This document shows positions 11,701 to 23,100 of a DNA stretch of 64,000 bases, piece after piece. The translations under genes were made by a program, and so were the position numbers. Where the stretch lies: positions 38,752,210-38,816,209 of the forward strand of contig NW_023601104.1 in assembly GCF_014898055.3 (NCBI RefSeq). Direction: 5' to 3'. Every line of letters begins with the position of its first letter. Position 1 is the stretch's first letter. The notes beneath the pieces were generated by a model that was not told the DNA's origin, did no database searches, and saw nothing but the letters and a program-made list of their open reading frames with translations. The stretch comes from Talpa occidentalis. Its lineage: Eukaryota; Chordata; Mammalia; Eulipotyphla; Talpidae.

Positions 11701-12749
11701 AAGGGAGACAAATAATTGGCTCAGTCCATTTTTTTTCTAGATTAGGATTAGTTGATGCTTCTCCCAAGAAGTAAGACAGTTTATTGATAACCCTGACATT
11801 TCTTGCTGTGTCTTTCTTTAAATTCCTAAAAATATCTCCCCTCTTTACCCTCAGAAAGCAGGGACTCATTGATGCTTCTGACTTCTCTGGAACAGATTAG
11901 TGAAGGGAAATGAAAATGGTTCTGTAGTGGGTTTAAGATCATGGAAACCTGGGGTCAGTGGTATGAGTCTCCCTTCTAACATAATGGGCCAGCAGTTGAC
12001 TTTGGTGTTTGTATATTTCAGTTTGGAAAAGGAATCTACTTTGCTGACATGTCTTCTAAGAGTGCCAATTACTGCTTTGCCTCCCGCTTAAAGGATATTG
12101 GGCTGCTGCTTTTATCAGAGGTAAGGCAGGAATACATCTATGATCTCTAGATATTGGTTCCTGTTTTCCCAAAGAAAAGTTTGATCCCAGAACCACTGGT
12201 TTACCCAGAAGGAAAGCCAAGGGCAATTTCCATTACACTAGGCTCCTCTGCTGGAGTGGAAAGAAAGTACTGATGGAAGTTTCTGTTTGGCCTTAGAGCC
12301 ACCCACTTCTCAGAAGGATGTGGGCATTCAAACATCTTTTGTTTGCAGGTAGCTCTAGGTCAGTGTAATGAACTATTAGAGGCAAATCCTGAGGCAGAAG
12401 GATTACTTCAGGGCAAACACAGCACCAAGGGGATGGGCAAGATGGCACCCAGCCCTACTGCTTCCATCACCCTGTAAGTACCCAGAGTCTGGAGGGTCAG
12501 AAGACTCCTTTTGGCCAGATGACTGTACTTTCTCTATTCTACATTCTGAACCACAGGCAGCTATTGACACACTTTCTTCCACTTGGCAGGAATGGGAGTA
12601 CAGTGCCCTTAGGACCAGCGAGTGATACCGGAATTCTGAATCCGGATGGTTATACCCTGAACTACAATGAATTTATCGTCTACAACCCCAACCAGGTCCG
12701 TATGCGATATCTTCTCAAGGTTCAATTTAATTTCCTGCAGCTGTGGTAA
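2783..12749 (+). CDS. PARP2: Poly(ADP-ribose) polymerase 2, 16 coding exons
   Basis: Nuclear enzyme that senses DNA breaks and transfers ADP-ribose from NAD+ to itself, histones and other targets; it acts in base-excision and single-strand-break repair with PARP1, XRCC1 and HPF1. The 16 exons splice in frame to 565 residues, close to the shorter human isoform as I recall it. Domains: a basic N-terminal tail with nuclear-localisation character (KKSRRC near residue 40), a WGR domain (signature WGR at residues 133-135), a helical autoinhibitory domain (about 215-345) and an ART catalytic domain (about 340-565). The H-Y-E triad is intact: His410 in LLWHGSR, Tyr444 in [16 protein letters not shown], Glu540 in YNEFIVYN. 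The start was chosen because MAARRR matches the family; an upstream in-frame ATG at 2714 would lie in the promoter. No frameshift or stop breaks the gene. Confidence 0.96.
5570..5960. repeat. L1 fragment in PARP2 intron 4
   Basis: AT-rich stretch with CCAAATGTGTCATTTGCCTT and TGATTATCTTTATGG, resembling the 3' part of old LINE-1 elements. Confidence 0.4.
6422..6709 (+). mobile_element. SINE, older subfamily, in PARP2 intron 4
   Basis: Full-length copy flanked by diverged target-site duplications AGATTGAAAATGG (6409-6421) and AGATTGAGAATGG (6710-6722). Confidence 0.85.
6777..6799. repeat. (AC)n microsatellite
   Basis: About eleven AC units in PARP2 intron 4. Confidence 0.9.
9022..9042 (+). 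repeat. (T)21 tract before PARP2 exon 8
   Basis: Uninterrupted run of T that forms the pyrimidine tract of the exon 8 acceptor, seven bases before the exon. Confidence 0.85.
9050..12749 (+). other. PARP2: PARP2 exons 8-16 (helical and catalytic domains)
   Basis: Exon 8 9050-9212; exon 9 9550-9688; exon 10 10774-10837; exon 11 10919-11053; exon 12 11280-11407; exon 13 11563-11662; exon 14 12022-12120; exon 15 12349-12473; exon 16 12590-12749 with stop TAA. Exons 8-11 carry the autoinhibitory helical domain; exons 12-16 the NAD+-binding fold. The exon 8 acceptor is preceded by about 21 consecutive T (9022-9042). The exon 12 donor reads GTCTCA, a weak 5' splice site. A SINE sits in intron 9. 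Confidence 0.92.
10375..10687 (+). mobile_element. SINE, younger subfamily, in PARP2 intron 9
   Basis: CpG-rich full-length copy ending in the variant tail GACATGCCTCTA before the A run. Flanked by AAGACCCATCTTTG target-site duplications (10361-10374 and 10689-10702). Confidence 0.88.
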
Positions 12750-12828
12750 ATGTTGATATTAGATAAACCAGAGAAGATAGGATCTTCAAGCAAGAAAATA
12801 AGCAATGTTGTACTTTTGAATTTTCTAT

Positions 12829-12834
12829 AATAAA
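12829..12834 (+). terminator. PARP2: PARP2 polyadenylation signal
   Basis: AATAAA 80 bases after the PARP2 stop codon, in the right strand and position for a short 3' UTR. Cleavage would be expected around 12845-12860. A SINE inserted just beyond (12894 on) does not interrupt it. Confidence 0.75.
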
Positions 12835-12893
12835 AATACTACAAATCTACCACTGACCTCTTTGGGCTTTACTTCTCCAGGCACATACTGATA

Positions 12894-13175
12894 GTTTTTT
12901 TTTTTTCTTTTTTTCTTTTCTTTTTTTTTTAAGATTTATTTATTTATGCATCCAAGAGCTGGAGTACAGGCCAGAGGTGTTGGGGGTGAGAAAATTCACC
13001 AGAGACAGAGTGGGGTACAGACAGGCAGACTAACTGAAATACACTGCTGAGGGAAGCAGTGGGCGAGTCAGGAGAGGTCTGCTGTGCCATGTGGATTGTT
13101 CCCTGGCCGGCGGGAATCGAACTCATGCTGCAGTGGCTGTGGACAGCTTCATAAGTTGTGCCACCGGGGAGGCCC
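12894..13175 (-). mobile_element. SINE just past the PARP2 3' end
   Basis: Reverse-oriented older-subfamily copy with a T-rich left end. Target-site duplications CATACTGATA at 12884-12893 and 13176-13185. Confidence 0.88.
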
Positions 13176-13725
13176 CATACTGATACTTCTTGTGATGTTA
13201 GTCTATCTTCAGTTCCAGGACAAAGTATACCTTGCCCTGTGAATCCTCAAATAAATCTTTAAAAAAAAAATAAATAATTGCTATGGTCAAGATCGATGGA
13301 TAAATACTATCGGTCAGTGAATCAAGATATTTTCTCAAAGATCTACCTCAAAATGTATTGATTAATGTGATTATTTTAACATATACCCACAGTTCTTTGA
13401 TACCTGTACCTTTTAGAGATTTCATTCCCATTGGGTGTGGGCTGGATCTAGAGACTTGCTTCTAACAGAATATGAAAAGGTTCAGTAAAAAAAGAGAAAA
13501 TCTGGCAAGCATCACCTTAATCTTGAAAGGTCAAGGTTAACATCACCAGTAATAAGTCATGTGATAACATGTACTTCTGATATGCTATAACAAGAACACA
13601 TCCTCTCGTATTCTTCCCTTAAATCCATAATCTCATTCACTTATGAGAAAACAGTGACAAAGCCAAACTGAAGAACATTCTATAAAACATCTGGCGGGTG
13701 TTCTTTTAAAGTATCAATGTTATTG

Positions 13726-13990
13726 GGACCTCCCTGGTAGCGCAAAGGGTTAAGACACAACCTATGAAACTATCCACAGCTGCCACTGCAGCATGAGTTC
13801 GATCCCCGGCCAGGGGGCAATCCATGTGGCACAGCAGACCTCTCCTGACTATCCTACTGTATTTCAGTCATCTCTCCTGTTCTGTTCCCTACTCTGTCTC
13901 TGGTAAATCCTCTCACCCACCCACTCCCCGCACCTCTAGCCTACACCCCAGTTCTTGTATGCATAAATAAATAAATCTTTAAAAAAAAAT
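13726..13990 (+). mobile_element. SINE, older subfamily
   Basis: Full-length copy. Flanks AAAGTATCAATGTTATTG (13708-13725) and AAAGTGTCAACATTATGG (13991-14008) are a diverged target-site duplication, which suggests an old insertion. Confidence 0.85.
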
Positions 13991-14652
13991 AAAGTGTCAA
14001 CATTATGGACAGACTGAGAGACTGTCATAATGGGAGGAGACTAAAGAGACATGAAAACCAAATGCAGTGTGATTACCCTGGACTGGTCCCTGGTACAAAA
14101 TAAAGACAGCAGTAAAATGGGAAATCCAAAGCAAGTCTGAATTAATGTACCAATGTGAATTTCTTAGTTTTGACAAATACAGCAGTTATTATATGAGATG
14201 TTGACATTCAAAGAAGCTAGGTCAAGGGTATACTGTCTTTGCAACTCCTCTATAAATCTTAAGTGACTTAAAAACAAGGATTAAGGGTCATCACAGTGGA
14301 AAAGCACCAACAATAAGTTCTTGGGAGGGGGGTATCCCATCTATCTGGCTGCTGTTTCCTCCAGAATCATAGTAGGATAATACTTCCCTTCCCTCTGACA
14401 TTATGTGGAACCATGTGACTTCCTTTACTCATTTAGAAACTATGAGTGGAAGTGATGTGTTTTATCTCCAAGTAGAAGATGTAAAGCCAGCAGTTTATGG
14501 GATTTTTCTTTTTGCCACAGTTTCTTTTTTTCTGCTTTTGCAATCATTGACACACAGATCTCTAACTATGAGCAAAGAGCTCCCACTGACTCTCTCAAGT
14601 CTGCTCTAGATTTCAAAAGCAAATTATACACAAAAACATGTAAAAATTTAGT

Positions 14653-14857
14653 GAAGCGGTGAGCGCTGCGAAAAGCCTCTGCAGCGCCGTTCGATTGCTC
14701 CCCGGCCACTGGAGGAGGGTCCCACATGGCGCGCAGAAGCAGTGTACTTCGGTCCTTCTGCCTGCTCTCTGGCTCTGGTGAATTCTCTCACCCTCCCGCG
14801 CTTCTGACTGTACCCAGTGCATGTATCAAAACAAACAAAGAAAACATGCCTCTATAT
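14653..14857 (+). mobile_element. SINE, younger subfamily, 5'-truncated and internally deleted
   Basis: Begins within the tRNA-like head and lacks the usual stretch between GCGCGCAG and AGCAGTGTACTTC. It ends in the same ACATGCCTCTA tail as the copy in PARP2 intron 9. Target-site duplications start AAAAACATGTAAAAATTTAG (14632-14652 and 14858-14878). Confidence 0.85.
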
Positions 14858-15456
14858 AAAAACATGTAAAAATTTAGTAATGAAAAAGGGGCTTTTGTGA
14901 ACAGTTAGAGAACAAGACTATGTTCTATGAATCCAAAATCCAGTGGCTATAATTGTGGAATGCCTCCAGGCACTGGGAGACCAAAAATATGTTAGGAACT
15001 CAGAAGTTGTTTGTTAGAAACCTAAACTGATTTTCCCTTCAGCTTCTTTGTGTACTTATTTACTTGTACCGAGAGTCTGCTTTTGTCTTTACTCCTAGCA
15101 ACCAGGCTATGACCTCACTGTGTATCTACAACATAGTAAAAAGTCGTTCAAGTGACTTGGCCAAGAATGCTCAGCTACTAAGCAAGTTAGCCTTTGCTTA
15201 ACCTTCCCATTCCCAGTTCTCCAGCCTGACCTGATGTGTTTTGTTGAATGAGCATGAATAGACATCTAGAGCTTCTTCCAGTCTGCAGTCAAGGCTTTTA
15301 GAGGAATAAAGGGATAATGTTTAGGATAATGTCATTCTGTGCTTCTCTAGGATTTCTGGTAGAATTATGAATCATTAATTTAAAATTAACTTGACTTCTG
15401 GTCACAAGGTATATGTAGAGAAAGTGATTTAGAAGTTTAGATGTAGATATGTAGAA

Positions 15457-15737
15457 GGCCTCCTTGGTGGCGCAGGGGGTTGAGCGCTGCACTGTGGGGT
15501 GGTCCGCAGCTTCTGCAGCATGGGTTCAATCCCTGGCCAGCCAGGGAGAGGCCCACATGGCAAGGCAGACCTCTCCTGTCTCACCCACTGCTCCCCTCAG
15601 CAGTGTGTTTTGGTGGATCTGCCTGTTCTGTTCCCCACTCTGTCTCTGGTGAGTCCTCTTACCCTCCGCATCTCTGGCCTGTGCCCTAGCTTTTGTATGG
15701 ATAAATCTTTTAAAAAAAAAAAAAAGAAGAAGAAGAA
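15457..15737 (+). mobile_element. SINE, older subfamily
   Basis: Full-length copy from GGCCTCCTTGGTGGCGCAG to an A-rich tail that runs into (GAA)n. The target-site duplication is unclear. Confidence 0.82.
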
Positions 15738-16292
15738 GTTTATGTAGAGCCCTGGCATGAGGTATACATAAAAACAGAAAATATATGATCAAGATATAAG
15801 AGCTGATGGCATTCTTATGTCTTTATCCTCTAGCTCAAGAAGATGACAAGGCCTGATATCAGTAATTTTTCCATATAAAATCTGGAATCAGAAAAGCAAG
15901 CACAAAACTCAGTACCTCTCAACTCCCCAAATTCTCAAAACTCATTTCTAGACCACCATGTAGTGGTATTTTTCTGACAGAACCCTACCAACCCACAACA
16001 AAACTCTAATCACCCTGGCTTATCATATAAAACATTCTTGAATTCTTGGACACAGGAGACATTTCCTTCTTAACCCTTAGAGAAAAAAGTGCCTCAGGGA
16101 ACTTCTCCCATAAGACAGAATTGTAAGAAAATAAGAGGTTCCAGACCTTTTACTTAAGAGGACCACAGTCCATGGTAAGTCAGTCCATGACTAACCAAAA
16201 ATATGTAACAAACAACGTCTGAGTTCTTAACATATTTTTGATCAGTTATGGTTATTTTTGGTCAGTTATGATTATTCCACCTCTCAGGTCAT

Positions 16293-16298
16293 TTTATT
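16293..16298 (-). terminator. TEP1: Candidate TEP1 polyadenylation signal
   Basis: Reads AATAAA on the minus strand, about 860 bases after the TEP1 stop codon. It is the first hexamer past the stop outside a SINE. The human TEP1 3' UTR is, as I recall, longer, so the real end could lie further left, or the hexamer in the SINE at 16896-17065 could be used instead. Confidence 0.35.
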
Positions 16299-17159
16299 TA
16301 TGAACTTCAGTTTGAGAGCGAGCTAATTTTGAGACTCTTCCAAGAATAAAACCATTATACTACATAGCTGCTGTTCTGTCAGAGGCTGTGGAAACCAGAA
16401 GATTCTGCTTCAGAGGCTGTGGAAGTAAGGAACCTGGCTTCTCGCTGTTCATCTGGGCAGTTCTGAGTAGATGGGGATGTTTCTGTGAGGGGATCCTAGC
16501 ATTGCCCTAGTTCTCAGTTCTCTCTAAATGCCCTGATGGGGCACCATTGATTCCCTCTTTCTTATTTTTTTCGAACAAGTGAAAGGTCTTCCTCTCTCTT
16601 TCAAGCTGAATGCTGGTCTACATCAGTTGTTCAAGTTCCTGACAGGAACAGACTATTTTAGAGTCCTTTGGCCAGCAGGCAATGCAGTAATTCAAAAGCC
16701 CACTTTCAAAGAATACCTACTAATGATGTGGTTTACTTTTCAGTTTTACTAAGGATAAATGGTAAATCAGAAAAGAGTAACAAAAACAGGGAAAATATTA
16801 AAATATCCATATATCCATGTGCTTCCTTATTGATTCAAATCCACATGAAAACGCAGGCAGACCTATACTTGAGATTTTCTGAGACTTAATTTTTATTTAT
16901 TTTTTTTAAAGATTAATTATTTATGCATACAAGAGCTGGGGTACAGGACAGAGATGTGGGGTGGGGGGAAGGAAGAGGATTCACCAGAGACAGAGTGGGG
17001 AGCAGAACAGGCAGATAGACTGGATTCAAACTCATGCTGCAGTGGCTGGCCACCAGGGAGGCCCAAGACTTAATTTTTAAAGTTTTATCAAGAAAGAAGC
17101 CACTGATATCTTCAGGTTTTGCATCTCTAGCACAAGAGGCATCTCTGTGCTGTGCGTCT
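16299..17159 (-). other. TEP1: TEP1 3' untranslated region (provisional)
   Basis: Follows the TEP1 stop codon on the minus strand. It contains a SINE in the same sense as the transcript (16896-17065) with a clear target-site duplication, and a direct repeat of TCAGAGGCTGTGGAA at about 16379-16393 and 16411-16425. The left end depends on which poly(A) signal is used. Confidence 0.45.
16896..17065 (-). mobile_element. SINE inside the TEP1 3' UTR
   Basis: Shortened reverse copy lacking part of the body. Target-site duplications AGACTTAATTTTTA at 16882-16895 and 17066-17079. It lies in the same sense as TEP1 and so offers the transcript an A-rich tail region. Confidence 0.85.
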
Positions 17160-20100
17160 TCATTTCCAGGACAGAAAGTATACGTTGCCCTGAGTGTCTC
17201 CCACGACGAGCTGCAGAGAAGAGCCAGGACGCAGTCGAGGTTCCAGGCAGCTCACGGCCCCTTCACATCGGAACAGGCCCCGCTGCAAAGGGAACAATAT
17301 TGGGGGAGATGAGGGCTGCAAGCCGAGGGCCTCCTCACTAGCCTAGTTTTCCCTACATTAATTCCCTTTATTTAGAATAGGTTCATGACACATTATTGCA
17401 AGAAAGATAGAAGAAAACAGAATTTTGATCTTCTGAGCCTTCTGACTCCAAGCTGGCTTCACTGTGACATCCTCCTAGCCCTCCTTGCACACACATGTCC
17501 ACACACGCACACTTACCAGCTGCATAGTAGAGCGTTCCCACAGTTTAACATCTCTGTCCTTTGAAGCTGTCACCAGCAACTCAGGCAGCACATGGAGGGC
17601 TGTGACGGAGCCCGAGTGAATCTCAGAGAGAAGGAGGCAGTAGAGTGAGTTCTCAAAAGACCTTCTCAAGGAAGCATCAAAGACTGCAGGGTCAGACGTA
17701 CAGCCTCCTCTTTATTTGTGACCCTTCTTTCAAACTCACCTTTCTGTGCTGTCGCGTCTCTAGATCTAGGTTTGTTGGCCAGCTGCATACAGACATATCT
17801 GTCTCTGTAGTTTGGGTTTCAGGTATGTTTACGCCTTCCTGCCAGATGTTACCTGTGGTCCATTCTCCCTCAGGAGTGCGTTTGGCTAAGCTCCACAACC
17901 TCCCATCAGAGCTGGCACATAAAAATGAGGACTCTGCCAATTCAAGGGCACAGTTACAGCCAGGTCTCAGGCTTAAAGAATTCACTATCCTCCCCATAGC
18001 CATCTCCAGACTTCTCAAGTCCTCCAATCAACACTCACCAGATTCAGGTTTGGCCTGAGTTATTGATATGAAGGTCCCTCTTGGATTCTCGAAGTTCAGA
18101 ATAAATACCTGATTGTATTGATACTCTTCCGATTTCTTTTCCTTATGTGAAAAGAGAGATCATTTCGTCATATCACAACCCTGGCCAGACAAAGCAGCCA
18201 CCTTCAGCTCTGGCCTGGTCAGGAGTTTTTTTTAACTATAACTTATTTTTTCTTTAAGATTTATTTATTTATGCACACAAGAACTGGGGTACAGGTCAGA
18301 GGTGCGGGGGATGAGAGGATTCACCAGAGACAGAGTGGGGAGCAGAACGGGCAGACTAGGGCCTCCCCTGGTGGCGCAGGTGGTTGAGTGCAGCACTGTG
18401 AAGCTGTCCGCAGCCTCTGCAGTGCCAGTTTGATCCCAGCCGGCCAGCCAGGGTCCAACATGGTGCAGCAGACCTCTCCTGTCTCACCTGCTCCTCCCCT
18501 CAGCAGTGTATTTCGTCAGTCTGCCTGTTCCCTGCTCTGTCTCTGGTGAATCCTCTCATCCTCCCACGCATCTGGCCTATACCCTGGTTCTTGTATAAAT
18601 AAATCAATCTTTAAAAAAAAAAAAGAACAGGCAGACGGACTGAAATATACTGCTGAGGGGAGCAGCGGGCGAGACAGGAGAGGTCTGCTTTACCATGTGG
18701 GTATCTCCCTGGCCAGGGATCGAGCTTGTGCTGCAGTGGCTGTGGATAGCTTCATAGTGCTGTGCCTTAACCCCTTAAGCCACCAGGGAGGCCCTTAACT
18801 ATAACTTAAAGACAGTAAAGTGTGTAAATTTGAAATGTAGATCTAAATGAATTTTCACACTTGTATGTACCTGTGCAATCACTGTCTAGATAAATACGTA
18901 AATCTTTTCCATCACCTCAGAAAATTTCCCTCGCACCCCTTCCCAGTCAATACCAGAGTAGGACTGCCCCAGAGCTAAGTGTTCTGACTCCTGTTACACA
19001 GACTAGTTGTGCTTGTTCTTGAACTTCATGTAAGTGAAATCAGTAGTGTGTGTCCTATAGTGTCTGGTTTCTTTCACCTAACAGGTTGTCTATGAGGTAT
19101 GTCTGTATTGTGCCAGACACTGCTGACGACCCACAGTGGCAAGACAAGAGACATGAAATGAAATGTACTTAAGAAAGTTCTTAGGAGCCTTCCTGGTAGT
19201 GCAAGGGATTAAGCACTGCACTATGAAGCAATCTGCAGTCTCTGCAGCATGAGTTCGATCCTCGACCGGCCAGAGAGCAACCCACGTGGTGCAGCAGACC
19301 TCTCCTGTCTGGCCCGCTGTTCCCTCAGCAGTGTATCTCAGTTAGTCTGCCTATTCTGTTCCCCACTCTGTCTCTGGTGAATCATTTCACCCTGCCACCC
19401 CGCCCCTGCATCTCTGGCCTGTACCCCAGCTCTTGTATGCATAAACAAACAAATTAAAAAAAAAAGTTCTTAGGTGTGTGATTTCCCATGTTTTTTAAAT
19501 GCTAGAATCATTTTCTTGTATCAATTAAATCCTCAGGGAAACCCAATATATGATATTTGTATGTAGAATGGTTCCGGTTGAAGGAAGAAAAGGGGATTTG
19601 GAATCAATTGTCTTTTCCTTCCTCTTTCTTCTCCATGATGGCTCCACGGTTTTAAGCTGTTCATCCTAGATAAATTTTTTTTTTTTAAGATTTATTTAGT
19701 CATTTATACAAACACTGGGTACAGTCAGAGGCACAGGAGGGTGAGAGAATGTTTACTGAACTCACACCCAAACAGAACTTACCAAGAAATGAAGTTTATA
19801 TCCAGGGTTAGATGACTGCAGGAAAAATATACCATAGTCCTTGTGGGTGGACAATGTCACAGGTAGACTGTAGCAGCTCGTCCTGGTTCACAAGAAAGAA
19901 AGAGGCCAAGCCCAGGGAGGCCTCTATAAGACCCCAGTACTGGTTTTGAGTCAGACCCAACCTTAGGGTAACCATGAATCTACTTTTCTTCTTTCTCCAG
20001 ACTAGGAGGAAACAGCATTTTGAATCTTACCAGATTTCAGAGGGAGTGTCTTTTAGATTCATGCGCAGAACTTGAAAATTAGCTGTGACCAAAATGAGGG

Positions 20101-23100
20101 ACTGACCATCAGGGGCCAGGGTCATGTGCGTCAGGAAGCCTAAGTTATCCTGCAGAATTTGTTTCAGTTGAAGACTGTAGCTTTAAAAGAAAAGTACATG
20201 TAAAGAGAAAAACCCAGGGCCTACCTGGTGGTGCAAGAGTAAAGAAGCAACCTATGAAGCTATCTGTAACCACTACCGCAGAAGCTAGATTCCCAGCCAG
20301 GGAGCAACCCACATGGTGCAGTAGACCTCCCCTGACTCGCCCTGCTGCTCCCCTCAGCAGTGTGCTTCGGTCAGTCTGCCTGTTCTGCTCCCCACTCTGT
20401 CTCTGGTGAATCCTCTCACCTCCTGCACCTCTGGTCTGTACCCCAGTTCTTGCATGCATATGCATAAATAAATAAATCTTTTAAAAAATTTTAAAAAATA
20501 AAGAGAAAAACCCCACTTTAGTCCATCTCTCTCAGGTTTCTCAGTTCCTCAGCAGTGAAATGGAAAACAAAATGTATTAGCTTTTCTATAAATCCTGTTC
20601 TTTTCTGTTTTTCTTAGATTAGTGTTTATCATCACCATCCCCTTAATTGTTCAGCTAGGAATCTCTGACATTCTTGTCTTTGCCTTCCTCTCAGCTCATC
20701 AACCAATCAATGAGTACTCTGGCTTCTACTCTCAACACAAGCCAAAATCTATACCCCAAATGCCTGGGTCAGGCCCACTATCTACACCCTCCTTGGGTAT
20801 AGGATAGCTGTAAGTGTGGTCTCCTACCTTGAGTGTCTCTACTTTTCATCTTCCATACTACTACCACAGTTTGACTTTTCAAATTCACATCATTATCGTG
20901 CTCAAAATTCTTAGCACTATGTCCTCTACAGCCTGGCCTCAGTCAATCCAACTTCCACTCCCTCATCCCCCACCAAGAACTCCCAGGACTTGGCTATGCC
21001 CAAAACATACCATGTGCTCTCATGCTTGCATGCCTTTGGTTAATGGTACTTCCTCCTCCTGACACACCATCCCCTGCCCTACTGATCCATTAAACTACTC
21101 ATCCATTAAACCCAATTTCAAATAGCAACTACTTTATAAACTATAAATCTTCAAATTCTGCAGCCCTAGAAATTAAAAAAAATTATAATAATAAGCAGGA
21201 TTATATCTATTTATATATATATTCATATATATTTTATTTTATACTCATCATTCTGAATGTTGGTGGTGGTTTACATGTATGCACACTCCTCTACTGTGAG
21301 CTTCCTTAATTAAAAAACAAAATTCAATCTGGTTCACACTGGCCCGCAGCTTAACATAAAGCAGGCCCTCGATGACTATTACTTAAATTGACATGACAAG
21401 GAGCCAAAAACAATTTCCCAGAGACTTCTTTCTGTTTCAAGTGATTTGAGTAAAGACACGGGTATAAGGAGACTACCGTTCATATCATATAACCTAGCTG
21501 CTTTGTTTACCTGGTATTTCTGGATGTAGATTTCTTCTGCCGTGACACTATCCATGTACTGACTTTTTCATTATCACTGAGAACAATCAAGAGGTGGTCC
21601 AAATACCAAATCACAGCATTGATGCAGCCCGGAGCCTGGATATACAGTAAGTTCATTCAGTACTTGTGAGGAGCCAAGATTAATCCACTTTCCCCTCCGA
21701 GGCATCCACACAACCTCTAACCAGGCACACAACATTAAGTAGGTAGCCAGGCAGAATACACGTAGATAGAAAACTGACATTGCCCCAGCTCACCTGTGCT
21801 GTGGCCACAGCCTTAGCATTCTGCCACAAGGTGAGCTCCCCAGTTTGATTCCCAGACACTGCCAAAGAACCACTGGGGGCCCAGGCCACAGCAGTGATGG
21901 CTGCAGGGTTTCTGAGCTTGTAAGTGCCATCTGGAGAAAAGGAAGTGACTCATTAGGAGCTGGACCACTGCCGGGATACAGGAGGAGAGCAGGCTGCACT
22001 TGGCCCTCTTGGGCCTGGTAACATACCCCCTTTCATACCTTGCCTCACTCACCTATTTCCTTAGGTACCTGACAGAGCTGGACAGAACCATCCTCTGAGG
22101 TGGTCAGCAGGAGACCTGAGGTCTCCGAAACAGCAGCTGCACTCACTGGGCCACTATGTCCCAGAAAGGTATGTGTTTGAAACACCTATAAGGAAAGGAT
22201 GGAGATGGAACAGTGGAGGGTTGACACAACAGAAGGTTGTCCCATGTACTCTCTCCCCCAATCCACCTCAGTTCTTCAGGAAACTCACCAAGAGTGGATG
22301 CCACAGCCGTGTGGCCCCATCCAGTCCAACAGTCACCACCAAAAGCTCTGCCCCAGGCTGGCCAGCTGGTAAAATATGAGACTAAGTCAGAAGAAGGAGA
22401 AGCAGAGAAGAGGCAGTGGGGCAAGGTAGGCAGCTGACATTGCATTACCTGCACGGGGCTCCAGGGCAGCTGCACAGTGGCTGATGGGTCCTTCATGAGC
22501 AGGGATGCTGGTCAGCTCCACACCCTGATGGTCCCACACTTTCAAGGTCCCGTCCCGACCCACGGACACCACATGCTCCTCCTGTCCCAAAGCACAGGAC
22601 CAGGGCAAAGTAACACAGAGTGGGTTATAACACCCACCACAGACATGTGAGTGGAGTCGCAGGGCTTTAGAAGACATCGAAGGGCCTCCCTGGTGGCGCA
22701 GCAGTTAAGTGCTGGGTTGCAAATCTGCCTGCAGCGCCAGTTCGATCCCCGGCCACTGGGCGAGGGTCCCACATGGCGCACAGACCTCTCCTGCCGCCCG
22801 CTGTTCTCTCGGCAGTGTACTTCATCAGTCTGCCTGTTCTGCTCTCCGCTCTGACTCTGGTGAATTATCTCACCCTCCTGCGCTTCTGACTGTACCCAGT
22901 GCTTGTATAAATAAATAAATAAATCTTTAAAAAAAAAAAAAAAAAAAAAAAGAAGACATCGAAGTGTGAGGGAACTCCGGACAGTGAGGCAAGGGTGGGT
23001 AATACTAGGAAGCTGTGTGTTCATGTTCTCCCTGTACTCACAACACCTCAGCCTCAATACCTTAACCTTACTCTAATCTAGCCCCAAACACCTTTATATA

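Larger units (their letters stand above)
12860..16290. other. Intergenic region between the converging PARP2 and TEP1 ends
   Basis: About 3.4 kb between the PARP2 poly(A) signal and the candidate TEP1 3' end. It holds four SINE copies (12894-13175, 13726-13990, 14653-14857, 15457-15737) and no open frame with family resemblance. The TEP1 3' UTR may extend into the right part of this stretch. Confidence 0.6.

Noticed and set aside
18359..18430. tRNA-like A and B boxes in the SINE heads
   Set aside because: They are the Pol III promoters of tRNA-derived SINEs, lack a full cloverleaf and are repeated throughout the window; not tRNA genes.
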